Shown: piece by piece, positions 26,140 to 34,061 of the stretch
Layout: the number at the start of each line of letters is the position of its first letter
Position numbering within the stretch: position 1 is the first letter of the stretch
From: JBDNFP01 sp041689775
Lineage (GTDB): Bacteria > Bacteroidota > Bacteroidia > Cytophagales > Spirosomataceae
Direction of reading: 5' to 3'
DNA length: 36,826 nt
Assembly (NCBI GenBank): GCA_041689775.1
Contig: JBDNFP010000313.1
Span: 1-36,826, forward strand
Position numbers and translations under genes: made by a program
The notes under the pieces: model-generated
Database searches by the model: none
What the model saw: the letters and a program-made list of their open reading frames with translations, nothing else
What the model was told of the DNA's origin: nothing

Positions 26140-26727
26140 ATGATACTTATTGATAACACATGCATCAGTGACGACATTGGAGACCAGTTTTTTGTCTGTA
26201 ATCTCAATAAATGTAAAGGGGCATGCTGTGTAGAAGGAGATTCGGGAGCCCCCTTGGAGGATAGTGAGCTCCCAATTCTAAAAAAAATATATCCTCATGT
26301 AGAGCCCTATCTTTCCGAAAAAGGAAAAGCTGTAATAGCTAAGGAAGGGGTATATACCAAAGACTGGGAAGGCGACATCGTCACACCTGTTATTGAGGGC
26401 AAAGAGTGTGCCTATTCTTTTTATGACGAAAAGAAGACTTTGAAATGTGGTATTGAGGCGGCTTACAACGACGGGAAGATTGATTTCAAGAAGCCCATAT
26501 CGTGTCACCTCTACCCTATCCGGGTAACCAAGTATGACCAGTACCACGCTATCAATTATGATCGGTGGGATATTTGTAGTCCAGCGTGCTCTTTTGGTGA
26601 AGAATTGGGAGTACCTCTGTATAAGTTTTTAAAAGAACCGCTGATTCGTGCCTATGGCGAGGATTGGTACACTCAACTTGTCAAGGAAGTCGAAGAAAGA
26701 ATCGCCTCTTCAGATGCAAAAAAATGA
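26140..26727 (+). CDS. DUF3109 family cysteine-rich protein
   Basis: A 195-residue DUF3109 protein, a conserved Bacteroidota family with clustered cysteines suggestive of a metal or iron-sulfur site. Conserved Cys are at 20, 25, 29 and 30 (CNLNKCKGACC), with later Cys in KECAYSF, LKCGIEAA, PISCHLYPIRV and DICSPACSFG. The YPIR/CHLYP pattern recalls the YkgJ/Fli-B zinc-or-iron-binding group. No catalytic function is known. The gene overlaps the alkyltransferase-like gene by 14 bases, so the two are translationally linked. Confidence 0.88.
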   Translation: MILIDNTCISDDIGDQFFVCNLNKCKGACCVEGDSGAPLEDSELPILKKIYPHVEPYLSEKGKAVIAKEGVYTKDWEGDIVTPVIEGKECAYSFYDEKKTLKCGIEAAYNDGKIDFKKPISCHLYPIRVTKYDQYHAINYDRWDICSPACSFGEELGVPLYKFLKEPLIRAYGEDWYTQLVKEVEERIASSDAKK

Positions 26728-27043
26728 TTTCTTCGAAAATACATACGAAGTAGTAAAGCTTATACCACCGGGTAGGGTAAGTTCTTATGGCGCCATTGCT
26801 GCTTATCTTGGCTCTGCCCGTGGAGCCAGGATGGTTGGCTGGGCGATGAATAATTGCCACAGTCGCCCGGACGTGCCAGCACACCGGGTTGTTAACCGTA
26901 ATGGTGTTTTGACCGGTAAGTTATTTTTTGGTAGTCCATCCCGAATGCAGGAATTACTGGAAATGGAAGGTATACCGGTTAAGGATGACCAGATAGTCAA
27001 TTTTGAAAACTACTTCTGGGACCCGACAATGGAATTACAATAG
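26714..27043 (+). CDS. Alkyltransferase-like protein (MGMT fold)
   Basis: A 109-residue protein with the DNA-binding domain of O6-alkylguanine-DNA alkyltransferase but without its active cysteine. The conserved PCHRV is here PAHRVV (Ala56), followed by NRNGVL, the mark of ATL proteins, which bind O6-alkylguanine lesions and flag them for nucleotide excision repair instead of repairing them directly. PPGRVSSYGAIAAYLG at 18-33 and the helix-turn-helix with ARMVGWAMNN match the fold. The start at 26714 is chosen for family length; it overlaps DUF3109 by 14 bases. The stop lies inside a perfect hairpin shared with the convergent small gene. Confidence 0.9.
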   Translation: MQKNDFFENTYEVVKLIPPGRVSSYGAIAAYLGSARGARMVGWAMNNCHSRPDVPAHRVVNRNGVLTGKLFFGSPSRMQELLEMEGIPVKDDQIVNFENYFWDPTMELQ

Positions 27044-27061
27044 GTTTCAGGAAACCTATTG
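27038..27061. terminator. Symmetric hairpin at convergent gene ends
   Basis: CAATAGGTTTC-AG-GAAACCTATTG is a perfect 11-base inverted repeat with a 2-base centre. The stop of the alkyltransferase-like gene (TAG, 27041-27043) lies in the left arm and the stop of the 37-residue minus-strand gene (27056-27058) in the right arm. There is no long T-run, so it may terminate weakly or block exonucleases from both sides. Confidence 0.55.
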
Positions 27062-27169
27062 TTGCTCCTTCTTAAATTCTTGATCTTCCGTGTACTCTAC
27101 AAGATAGGCGTACCAAACTCCTCCGGTAACCGAGGCAACTGAAAATAATATAACATCCATACGTTCCAT
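27056..27169 (-). CDS. Small single-span membrane peptide
   Basis: An open frame of 37 residues (MERMDVILFSVASVTGGVWY..., then a charged tail ending EFKKEQQ). It has one hydrophobic segment (about residues 5-20) and an acidic, then basic C-terminus, like the small accessory subunits of transporters and oxidases. It lies 91 bases downstream of the sodium:solute symporter gene on the same strand, and its stop sits in a symmetric hairpin. I do not recognise a family. Support is the clean composition, the strong start (ATG), and the position; it could still be a chance frame. Confidence 0.5.
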   Translation of the reverse strand: MERMDVILFSVASVTGGVWYAYLVEYTEDQEFKKEQQ

Positions 27170-27260
27170 TTAATGATTTTGATGGGTGATATAAAAAATC
27201 AAGCCACCAATTTCTTGATGACTTGACGTTAAACGTGTAGAATTATTTTTACAAATTCTA

Positions 27261-28709
27261 TTATTTCTTCTTGCCCAGAGAAAGCAGCCAAAGACCCGCA
27301 AACGTGATAAGGCCATTTAGAATAAGTCGCTCAAAACCTATTTTATAACCTCCAAGCCATTCTTCCGAATTTTCGTTGACTATATAGGTCAATATTGGTG
27401 CTATAATACACACGATTGGCACGTAACGATCCATTACCGGACGCTTCAAAAACAACCCGAAGCTAAATAGCCCAAGTAATGGTCCGTAGGTATACCCAGC
27501 TAAGTCAAATACTGCGGTAATTACTTCCTTGCTGTTAAGCTGCTTGAAAATTAAAATCACGACATAAAACAAGACCGAAAATCCGATGTGCACCCAAAAT
27601 TTGATGGTAGAACGTTGCGCTTCTGGCTTACCTTCTACATTCATAAAGTCGATGCAAAAGGCAGTTGTAAGGGCGGTCAGGGCTGAGTCGGAGCTCGCAT
27701 AGGTAGCCGCCGTGATTCCCAGCAAAAACGTGATACCCACCACGACACCCAGGTTATTTAAAGCCAGCATGGGGTAAAAATCATCCGTTTTTTCGGGTAG
27801 TGCTATTCCTTTGCTTGACGCATAGAGATAAAGGAGAGCACCCAAAGACAAAAACAGCAAATTAACGATCACTAACACTACCGTAAACCAGAACATATTC
27901 TTCTGCGCCTCCCCAATATTCTTACAGGTAAGGTTTTTTTGCATAAGATCTTGGTCGAGGCCTGTCATTACAATAGCGATGAAAGCACCAGCAAAAAACT
28001 GCTTGAAAAAGTTTTTGGGGTCATTGGCATCCCAGTAGAAGATTTTGGAATAGTCGCTCGCCTTCACGGTTGATACCATATCCGAAAATCCTTGAATATT
28101 CAATTCTCTGGAAACAAGGATGATGGTGAGTATAACAGCCGTGATAAGGAACGTTGTTTGAAGGGTGTCCGTAACGATAATGGTTTTAACTCCTCCTTTG
28201 AAGGTATACACCCAGATGAGTAATATCGTGATTGCGACGGCCAGTTCAAAGGGTACTCCCAAGGGTTCAAAGAGCGCAATTTGTAGTACGCCAGCTGCCA
28301 CATAAAGCCGGACGGCTGATCCAACCGTCCGGGATAAAAGAAAGAAAGCGGAACCTGATTTGTAGGACCAAAAGCCAAAACGATCACCGAGATAGGAGTA
28401 AATCGAAATAAGATTGAGACGATAATAAAGTGGCATCAACACGGTGCCAATGACCAGATAGCCTAGTAGATACCCGAGAACTACCTGAAAATAGGAGAAC
28501 TGAATATTGAGTACAGCCCCGGGTACAGATACAAAAGTAACCCCTGATAAAGAGGTACCAATCATACCAAAAGCCACAAGGTACCAGGGCGATTGACGGT
28601 TGGCGGTAAAGAAGGTATTGGTATCTGCTCCGCGAGACGTGTAATACGAAACCACAATGAGCATAGCAAAATATGCAACAAGAATTGTAAGGGCAATATA
28701 CGGGTTCAT
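27261..28709 (-). CDS. Sodium:solute symporter
   Basis: An SSF-family (SLC5-like) inner-membrane symporter of 482 residues with about 13 hydrophobic segments. Characteristic pieces are GMIGTSLSGVTFVSVPGAVL near residue 49, YRLNLISIYSYLGDRFG near 114, the core FAGAFIAIVMTGLDQDLMQKN, and LLGITAATYASSDSALTAL near residue 330, the conserved Na-site region. Substrate (sugar, amino acid, sialic acid or other) cannot be told from sequence alone. It is divergent from clpS and may be co-transcribed with the small membrane peptide downstream. Confidence 0.93.
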   Translation of the reverse strand: MNPYIALTILVAYFAMLIVVSYYTSRGADTNTFFTANRQSPWYLVAFGMIGTSLSGVTFVSVPGAVLNIQFSYFQVVLGYLLGYLVIGTVLMPLYYRLNLISIYSYLGDRFGFWSYKSGSAFFLLSRTVGSAVRLYVAAGVLQIALFEPLGVPFELAVAITILLIWVYTFKGGVKTIIVTDTLQTTFLITAVILTIILVSRELNIQGFSDMVSTVKASDYSKIFYWDANDPKNFFKQFFAGAFIAIVMTGLDQDLMQKNLTCKNIGEAQKNMFWFTVVLVIVNLLFLSLGALLYLYASSKGIALPEKTDDFYPMLALNNLGVVVGITFLLGITAATYASSDSALTALTTAFCIDFMNVEGKPEAQRSTIKFWVHIGFSVLFYVVILIFKQLNSKEVITAVFDLAGYTYGPLLGLFSFGLFLKRPVMDRYVPIVCIIAPILTYIVNENSEEWLGGYKIGFERLILNGLITFAGLWLLSLGKKK

Positions 28710-28789
28710 ACGGTAAAATTGGTAACTTTTTGAAGGTCAATTGGATTGTAAAGTAGGACATTTCCCTTCATATAGTCCTTCTTTTTGAT

Positions 28790-28797
28790 TAATTTTG
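28790..28797 (+). promoter_or_regulatory. Putative -7 element of clpS
   Basis: TAATTTTG is a perfect match to TAnnTTTG, 26 bases before the clpS ATG at 28823, in the divergent gap with the symporter gene. No convincing -33 element is seen at the usual spacing. Confidence 0.38.
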
Positions 28798-28822
28798 CTA
28801 ATCAAACGTAAATTTGACTGTT

Positions 28823-29098
28823 ATGCAAATAGACATAGAAACCGACATTGATGTTTTAGAAGAAACCGTAGAAACGGAAGTGCGTAGGCTAGTCGTGTTC
28901 AATGATGATGTAAATACTTTTGACTGGGTAATCGACACATTAGTAGATGTTTGCGAACATACCACTGAACAAGCCGAGCAATGCGCCCTGATTATTCACC
29001 ACAAAGGAAAATGTTCGGTAAAAGAAGGAGAATTTGACTCTTTGGTACCCATACGCAATGAAATATGCCGTCGGGGTATTTCTGCCGAAATTTGTTAA
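28823..29098 (+). CDS. clpS: ATP-dependent Clp protease adaptor ClpS
   Basis: ClpS delivers N-degron substrates to ClpAP (or ClpCP). The 91-residue protein from the ATG at 28823 has a short acidic N-terminal tail and then the ClpS core: LVVFNDDVNTFDWVIDTLVD, which carries the substrate-pocket Asn-Asp, ALIIHHKGKCSVKEG with the His-rich ClpA-binding helix, and the C-terminal LVPIRNEICRRGISAEI. A TTG three codons upstream is an unlikely start. The gene is 21 bases before recR on the same strand, a spacing that allows co-transcription. Confidence 0.93.
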   Translation: MQIDIETDIDVLEETVETEVRRLVVFNDDVNTFDWVIDTLVDVCEHTTEQAEQCALIIHHKGKCSVKEGEFDSLVPIRNEICRRGISAEIC

Positions 29099-29119
29099 AT
29101 CTGCTCCCACAGTAACTCT

Positions 29120-29722
29120 ATGAATTATCCTTCGCGACTTATTGAAGACGCTGTCAATGAAATAGCCAAACTACCTGGTATAGGAAAAAAAACAGCCCTA
29201 AGGCTGGCTCTACATCTTCTCAAACGCGAAGAACAACAAACCCGCTCTCTTTCGGATGCTCTCGTAGCCATGCGCACACTGTCACGGTTTTGTATACGCT
29301 GCCACACAATTTCGGATGACGAATTTTGCACCATTTGTAAAAGTCCAAAGAGGGACTCCAACCTACTGTGTGTAGTGGTGGATACCAAGGATGTACTTGC
29401 CATCGAAAACACAAGCCAATACACTGGCGTATATCATGTTTTGGGAGGTATTATTTCCCCCCTCGAAGGTATAGGCCCTTCTGATCTGACTATTGATTCG
29501 TTGGTGGGTCGCATTGAATTGGAGAGTATTCAGGAGGTTATTCTTGCGCTCAGTCCAACGATGGAAGGAGATACCACAGCCTTTTATTTACAGAAGAAAT
29601 TGAGACCCACAGGGGTTAAAATAAGCAGCATTGCCCGAGGGATACCCGTTGGCGGTGATCTTGAGTACGCCGATGAAGTAACGCTTGGTCGTAGTATCGT
29701 AAGCCGGGTGGCTTACGATTGA
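29120..29722 (+). CDS. recR: Recombination mediator protein RecR
   Basis: RecR acts with RecO/RecF to load RecA at gaps. The 200 residues have the standard order: a helix-hairpin-helix (AKLPGIGKKTALRLALHLL, about 16-34), a four-Cys zinc site (C58, C61, C70, C73, in FCIRCHTISDDEFCTIC), and a TOPRIM domain (LLCVVVDTKDVLAIENT onwards) with a Walker-like C-terminal segment (ARGIPVGGDLEYADEVTLG). The gene follows clpS and ends in TGA, evidence that TGA is a true stop in this organism. Confidence 0.96.
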   Translation: MNYPSRLIEDAVNEIAKLPGIGKKTALRLALHLLKREEQQTRSLSDALVAMRTLSRFCIRCHTISDDEFCTICKSPKRDSNLLCVVVDTKDVLAIENTSQYTGVYHVLGGIISPLEGIGPSDLTIDSLVGRIELESIQEVILALSPTMEGDTTAFYLQKKLRPTGVKISSIARGIPVGGDLEYADEVTLGRSIVSRVAYD

Positions 29723-29755
29723 TTAATTAATTTAAATCCCTAAAACATACAACTT

Positions 29756-30466
29756 ATGAATCGATCAGAGTTTATACGCACCCTAGCCGGCACTACCCTC
29801 GCCGTTGCTGCCATGGCGGGACAGTCGGCCTGCCAGGCGTCTTCTAAGGAAACCGGAATGATGGCGCCTTATGGGCAAAAGCCATTAGGATATGATTTTG
29901 GAGCGTTAGAGCCTTCAATTGATAAGATGACAATGGAGATTCATTATGGCAAGCATCACGCAGGTTATGTGAGCAAACTTAATGATGCCGTGAAAGGAAC
30001 CGAATTTGAGGCTATGAGCCTGGAAGACATTCTCAAAAATATCAGTAAAGCTCCGGGCGCAATCCGAAACAACGGGGGTGGACACTGGAATCATACCTTT
30101 TTCTGGGAGGCAATGGCTCCCGGTCAGGGAGGTACTCCAACCGGAACGGTGGCAGATGCCATTAATGGTCAGTTTGGTTCGTTCGATCGACTTAAAGAAG
30201 CCTTTGGTAAGGAAGCATCTGGGCGATTTGGTTCAGGATGGGCGTGGTTGGTAGTTCAAGATGGCAAACTTGCGGTGGGCTCTACTCCAAACCAGGACAA
30301 CCCTTTGATGGATATTTCTGAATTCAAGGGTACCCCAATCTTAGGAATTGATGTATGGGAGCATGCTTACTACCTAAAATACCAAAACAAACGTGGCGAC
30401 TATGTGGGAGCTTTTTGGGATGTAGTCAACTGGGACAAAGCCGCTGAACTCATGAAAACAGTTTAG
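29756..30466 (+). CDS. Exported superoxide dismutase (Mn/Fe type)
   Basis: A 236-residue superoxide dismutase with an N-terminal extension of about 40 residues that ordinary cytoplasmic SODs lack. The extension, MNRSEFIRTLAGTTLAVAAM then GQSACQASS, resembles a Tat-like (weak RS motif) or lipoprotein signal with a possible lipobox Cys26. The catalytic metal ligands are in place: His63, His113 (GGGHWNHTFFW), Asp199 and His203 (DVWEHAYY). Gly109 in GGH and Gln180 in NQDNP are of the Mn-type pattern, though cambialistic use is possible. It would detoxify superoxide in the periplasm or at the outer membrane. It ends beside a long palindromic terminator. Confidence 0.92.
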   Translation: MNRSEFIRTLAGTTLAVAAMAGQSACQASSKETGMMAPYGQKPLGYDFGALEPSIDKMTMEIHYGKHHAGYVSKLNDAVKGTEFEAMSLEDILKNISKAPGAIRNNGGGHWNHTFFWEAMAPGQGGTPTGTVADAINGQFGSFDRLKEAFGKEASGRFGSGWAWLVVQDGKLAVGSTPNQDNPLMDISEFKGTPILGIDVWEHAYYLKYQNKRGDYVGAFWDVVNWDKAAELMKTV

Positions 30467-30474
30467 ATAAACTG

Positions 30475-30540
30475 TGCTCAATAATAAGCAGTAAAAGCCC
30501 GGAGCATTTGCCCCGGGCTTTTACTGCTTATTATTGAGCA
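30475..30540. terminator. Long perfect palindromic bidirectional terminator
   Basis: A perfect 28-base inverted repeat: left arm 30475-30502, starting TGCTCAATAATAAGC and ending AAAAGCCCGG, and right arm 30513-30540 around the 10-base loop AGCATTTGCC. The GC-rich core with flanking A/T runs suits termination from both the dismutase and the convergent TPR gene. Confidence 0.9.
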
Positions 30541-30547
30541 ACTACTA

Positions 30548-31894
30548 TTAATTACAGTAATCGCTGATCGCTTTATAGGATGGGGTATAGCCCAACTCCC
30601 CTGCCTTACTGAGGTCAAGGCAGCCGCCGTTTACATCACCAAGGCTATGTTTGATGATTCCACGAACGTAATAAGCCTCTGAGTAATCAGGACGAAGTTT
30701 TATAGCATTGCTACAATCGAGGATAGCTGCCATCTGCTCACCAACGGCTGAATGCACCAATCCACGGGAAAAGTACGCTTCGGCATAGATAGGGTTGAGC
30801 TCAATCGCACTGTTCATATCCAAAATGGCACCCTTGGCATCTCCGGTTTTATTTTTGCTTAAACCACGAATAAAGTAAGCCTCAGCCCGCTCAGGCGATA
30901 AGTCGTTAATTTTAATCCGCTCCTGCACTACACTGCGTAGGTTGTCCAACACATTACGGCTAATTGAGCCAATGTAAACTATCTTCTTAGCATCCGTGGT
31001 ATAATTATTATTGATTTCGACCGCACGGTTCAGATCCTGAATTGCACCTTTCTGATCGCCTAATTTACCTTTTGCAAAGCCACGACCATAATATGCTTCA
31101 TAATCAATAGGATTTAGCTGCAAAGCACGATTGTAATCGGATATTGAGCCTTCAAAATCTTCTACTTTTACTTTTGCAAAACCGCGATTACTATACGAGG
31201 AAGCATCTTCAGGACTTAACTCAATAGCTTTGGTGTAGTCTGCGATCGCTCCTTTATAATCTCCCAACTTGATTTTTGCCAGTCCACGGCCGGAGAAAGC
31301 TCCGGCGCGCTTTGGACTAAGATCTATAACCCGGGTAAAGTCGGCCAATGAGCCTCCAAAATCACCCAAGGTTTGTTTCGTATTACCTCGGGCGTACAAT
31401 CCCAGTACATCATTTCCATCCAAAGAAATGGCCTGATCCAAATCCAGTAAAGCTCCGCGCTGATTTTCTAACTTGGCGCGGCTAATTCCACGGTTGTAAT
31501 ATGACTTCGAATCGTCAGGATTTAGCTCAATTGCCCTGGTATAGTCTTGGATTGCCGAGCGGTGATCTTCCTGCATGCTTTTACTTACACCCCGGCTTTG
31601 GTAGTAAAGTGCTTCTTTAGAGTTAATTTCGATTGCCCGATCGTAATCAAGAATTGCTCCACGATGGTCCTTTAAATTAGCTTTTGCAAGGCCTCGGTTG
31701 AAATAACTCGGGGCATGTTCCGGGTTCATAGAGATAACAGCGCTGTATGATTGAAGAGCACCAGCAAAATCATTAGAACGCGCTTTGGCATTTCCTTCTT
31801 CAAAAAACTCCGCCGCAGACCGTTGTGCCACAGCCTGACCAAATACTCCCACACAGAAGGCAAGTAGTAACAAAGACGCTAAATTCTTTTTCAT
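30548..31894 (-). CDS. Exported TPR protein
   Basis: A 448-residue protein of tandem tetratricopeptide repeats (about eleven to twelve) after a signal peptide MKKNLASLLLLAFCVGVFGQ ending near AVAQ. Repeats have the typical 34-residue beat, e.g. YFNRGLAKANLKDHRGAILD, YSNRGFAKVKVEDFEGSISD and YFIRGLSKNKTGDAKGAILD, with the core DY(D/T)KAIELNP. Such proteins scaffold protein interactions in the periplasm or at the envelope. The ATG at 31894 is preferred; another lies two codons upstream. No partner is evident; it ends at the palindromic terminator. Confidence 0.92.
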   Translation of the reverse strand: MKKNLASLLLLAFCVGVFGQAVAQRSAAEFFEEGNAKARSNDFAGALQSYSAVISMNPEHAPSYFNRGLAKANLKDHRGAILDYDRAIEINSKEALYYQSRGVSKSMQEDHRSAIQDYTRAIELNPDDSKSYYNRGISRAKLENQRGALLDLDQAISLDGNDVLGLYARGNTKQTLGDFGGSLADFTRVIDLSPKRAGAFSGRGLAKIKLGDYKGAIADYTKAIELSPEDASSYSNRGFAKVKVEDFEGSISDYNRALQLNPIDYEAYYGRGFAKGKLGDQKGAIQDLNRAVEINNNYTTDAKKIVYIGSISRNVLDNLRSVVQERIKINDLSPERAEAYFIRGLSKNKTGDAKGAILDMNSAIELNPIYAEAYFSRGLVHSAVGEQMAAILDCSNAIKLRPDYSEAYYVRGIIKHSLGDVNGGCLDLSKAGELGYTPSYKAISDYCN

Positions 31895-31900
31895 GTACAT

Positions 31901-32257
31901 TTAGAGGATTGTATTTTTGTTTGTTAACTAATTACATATGTCCATAAAAGTATTCAAATTCGTTCGTAGGGACAAACCTTAAAGCGTTATTTTGTAGAAT
32001 AAATTAACATTTTGTGTTTGTTCAGAATATCATTTGCTGTCAATCAAAAAGATTAGTTACTTTCGTTGGGGACATTACAGGTAGTTTCCAAGACTGACAT
32101 TTAGTCATAAACGCCCAGTTCCAGCACGTAGAAAGTTAACTGATCACACTATCATCCTGTATACTTCGATTGCAATAGAATGGAACTTTGTATTGATATT
32201 TAGCATTTATTTAAGGTACATTTCACGAATAATCTTTCTAGCCATCTACCTAATTAT
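31901..32257. promoter_or_regulatory. Divergent intergenic region, possible tlpA-like promoter
   Basis: A 357-base region between divergent genes, AT-rich, with no supportable gene. TTTG at 32033-32036 and TACTTTCG at 32058-32065 (seven of eight matches to TAnnTTTG) are separated by 21 bases, an acceptable Bacteroidota -33/-7 arrangement. That would give a 5' leader of about 185 bases for the thioredoxin-like gene. Weak evidence. Confidence 0.3.
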
Positions 32258-32794
32258 ATGAAATCGAACCAAAAATATTTATTGATCATACTGGCCAGTA
32301 TTATTGGAATAGCCGCTGTTTATTTTAGTCTAAACGATGTAGGTACCACTACTTCTGAGCAGGTTGCAACACCAACCGAAAGTACAGACCAATCTTCTGT
32401 CTATCTCACCCTCAGCGATATGAAAGGAAATGCGGTAGCCATGGATTCATCTAAACTAGCTTTTATAAATGTTTGGGCTACCTGGTGTGGACCCTGCAAC
32501 GCAGAAATGCCCAGCATCCAAAAACTATATGACCACTATAGGGAAAACCCGAAAATAGCCTTCTATGTAGTATCCGATGAGAACCCCGCGACGGTAACCA
32601 ACTTTCTCCAAAAAAAGGATTATAAACTACCGTTCTATCTTTACAGTGGCAACTACCCAGAACCTCTGAATGGAAATGCTATTCCCCGAACTTACCTCCT
32701 GCGCAAGGGAGAGGTACTTATCGAACAAGTAGGCGCGATCAATTGGAACGACCCTCAGGTCTTCGAATTGATCGATAAAGAACTTGCCTTATAA
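32258..32794 (+). CDS. TlpA/ResA-like thioredoxin
   Basis: A 178-residue membrane-anchored thioredoxin-family protein. Residues 5-24 form a single N-terminal membrane segment or uncleaved signal; a Thr/Ser-rich linker follows. The thioredoxin domain begins about residue 48 (VYLTLSDMKGNAVA) with active site WATWCGPC (Cys77, Cys80) and the cis-Pro segment GNAIPRTYLL. Such proteins reduce disulfides in the periplasm, often for cytochrome c maturation, which could serve the di-haem oxidoreductase encoded earlier in the window, but there is no linkage beyond co-occurrence. It is followed by a strong terminator. Confidence 0.9.
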   Translation: MKSNQKYLLIILASIIGIAAVYFSLNDVGTTTSEQVATPTESTDQSSVYLTLSDMKGNAVAMDSSKLAFINVWATWCGPCNAEMPSIQKLYDHYRENPKIAFYVVSDENPATVTNFLQKKDYKLPFYLYSGNYPEPLNGNAIPRTYLLRKGEVLIEQVGAINWNDPQVFELIDKELAL

Positions 32795-32819
32795 CCAGGT
32801 GCCTTGGGTATGGATATGG

Positions 32820-32873
32820 TATTAAAAAAGCGATTGGTTGATTTTCAAATATCAACCAATCGCTTTTTTAATA
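32820..32873. terminator. Perfect intrinsic terminator after tlpA-like gene
   Basis: A perfect 23-base stem: TATTAAAAAAGCGATTGG... (32820-32842) pairs with its complement (32851-32873) across the 8-base loop TTTCAAAT. The T-run in the right arm (CGCTTTTTTAAT) and the A-run in the left arm allow termination in both directions, including the small minus-strand gene. Confidence 0.9.
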
Positions 32874-32885
32874 GAGTAATGCACC

Positions 32886-33036
32886 TTATTTGGTGGGTTC
32901 ATTACCTTCGCCGAAGTACAAACTGTCAAATACCCAAGTAATTTTGCTTCACTGAGCCTTTCTTCTTATTCATCCACAGGGCAACAGTACTGACTACCAA
33001 AGCCGCCACGGGAAATAGCCATAGAACCTTCTTCAT
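32886..33036 (-). pseudogene. Small membrane-protein gene, probably frameshifted
   Basis: On the minus strand, ATG at 33036 opens MKKVLWLFPVAALVVSTVAL with a single hydrophobic segment, then WMNKKKGSV. The frame as written ends at 32926 after an unlikely KQNYLGI. Removing one A after GSV continues into SKITWVFDSLYFGEGNEPTK and a stop at 32886, a much more protein-like ending. It may be a 49-residue membrane-anchored protein with a one-base insertion, or a sequencing error, or a 36-residue protein as it stands. No family is recognised. Downstream it shares the strong terminator at 32820-32873. Confidence 0.45.
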
Positions 33037-33245
33037 GATATGCTTATTATTTTAATACAATCTTTTACAATAATCATGCTACAATACTCTGCAATTTGCG
33101 ATTATTCCATCAGAGTCTCGTAAAGTAAAAATACGTGATTTAGTAAGTAGTTACTCTTGAATTTCTACTATTAGATTAGTGACAACAGTACAGAGTATCA
33201 CAATACCCTTCTAATAGTTATAAACCGGCAGGTTATAAAGGCTGA

Positions 33246-34061
33246 CTATCTGGACACCATCTGCTTCTTTAATGAGGCTTGTAAGCTTGTTAAATAGGCC
33301 GGAGTGCGAAAAAGGCGACTTCCGTACCAACTAAACAGCTCCCCGTCCACAAGCTTCACTTTTGCGGTTGGAACCAAAGCCTGAATATCAGGCAGGTGTT
33401 TTTCATTAAAAGGATAGGGCTCAGTGGAAACTAATAACACATCGGGAGCGGCTGACTTAAAATCAGCCATAGTACACTCTGGGTAACGTGGGGTGTTTGT
33501 AAAAACATTTACAAAGCCCGCAGCGGCTAGCATGGAATCAATAAAAGTACCGCCGCCAGCTACCATCCACGGTTTACGCCATATAAGGTAAGCCACCCTC
33601 GGTGACTTTTGGAGTAATTGAACTCCCTCAGCAAGGTCAGCAAAACGCTGCTCTATCCGGTTTGCAATCCAGTCCGCGGAGGGTGAATTACCCACCAGCT
33701 GGCCCAATTCCCGCATCATCCATAAAGCGTCAGGTAAGGTATTGACATCAGATAGCCAAACCGGAAATTCTCTTTTAAGTAGCTCGATATCTTCCAGTCG
33801 ATTCTCCTCTTTATTACCAATAATGAGGTCAGGTTGAAGCTCACGAATTAAACCAATGTCCGGATTTTTAGTCCCGCCAACAAGCGTTTTACCTTTGGCC
33901 TTTATTGCCGGATGGACACAATAGCGGGTAATACCGACCAAAGATTCATTTAGACCAAGATCAAACAGAAATTCGGTTTGGGAGGGAACCAGGGAAACTA
34001 TACGCTGAGGCATGTCTGCCAGTATTATATCAAATCCCATCTGGTCTTTGTGGTGAGTCAT
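33246..34061 (-). CDS. BtuF-like helical backbone metal receptor
   Basis: A 271-residue periplasmic-binding-protein fold of the helical-backbone type (BtuF/TroA-like, cobalamin or metal binding). Family pieces are RIVSLVPSQTEFLFDLGL (about 20-37), DLIIGNKEENRLEDIELL (about 78-95), MVAGGGTFIDSMLAAAGF (about 166-183) and APDVLLVSTEPYPF. There is no recognisable signal peptide or lipobox; the protein begins MTHHKDQMGFDIIL. The product may be cytoplasmic, or its true start may lie elsewhere, so its role in uptake is uncertain. No permease or ATPase is adjacent. It follows a terminator on the same strand as the M42 gene. Confidence 0.82.
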   Translation of the reverse strand: MTHHKDQMGFDIILADMPQRIVSLVPSQTEFLFDLGLNESLVGITRYCVHPAIKAKGKTLVGGTKNPDIGLIRELQPDLIIGNKEENRLEDIELLKREFPVWLSDVNTLPDALWMMRELGQLVGNSPSADWIANRIEQRFADLAEGVQLLQKSPRVAYLIWRKPWMVAGGGTFIDSMLAAAGFVNVFTNTPRYPECTMADFKSAAPDVLLVSTEPYPFNEKHLPDIQALVPTAKVKLVDGELFSWYGSRLFRTPAYLTSLQASLKKQMVSR

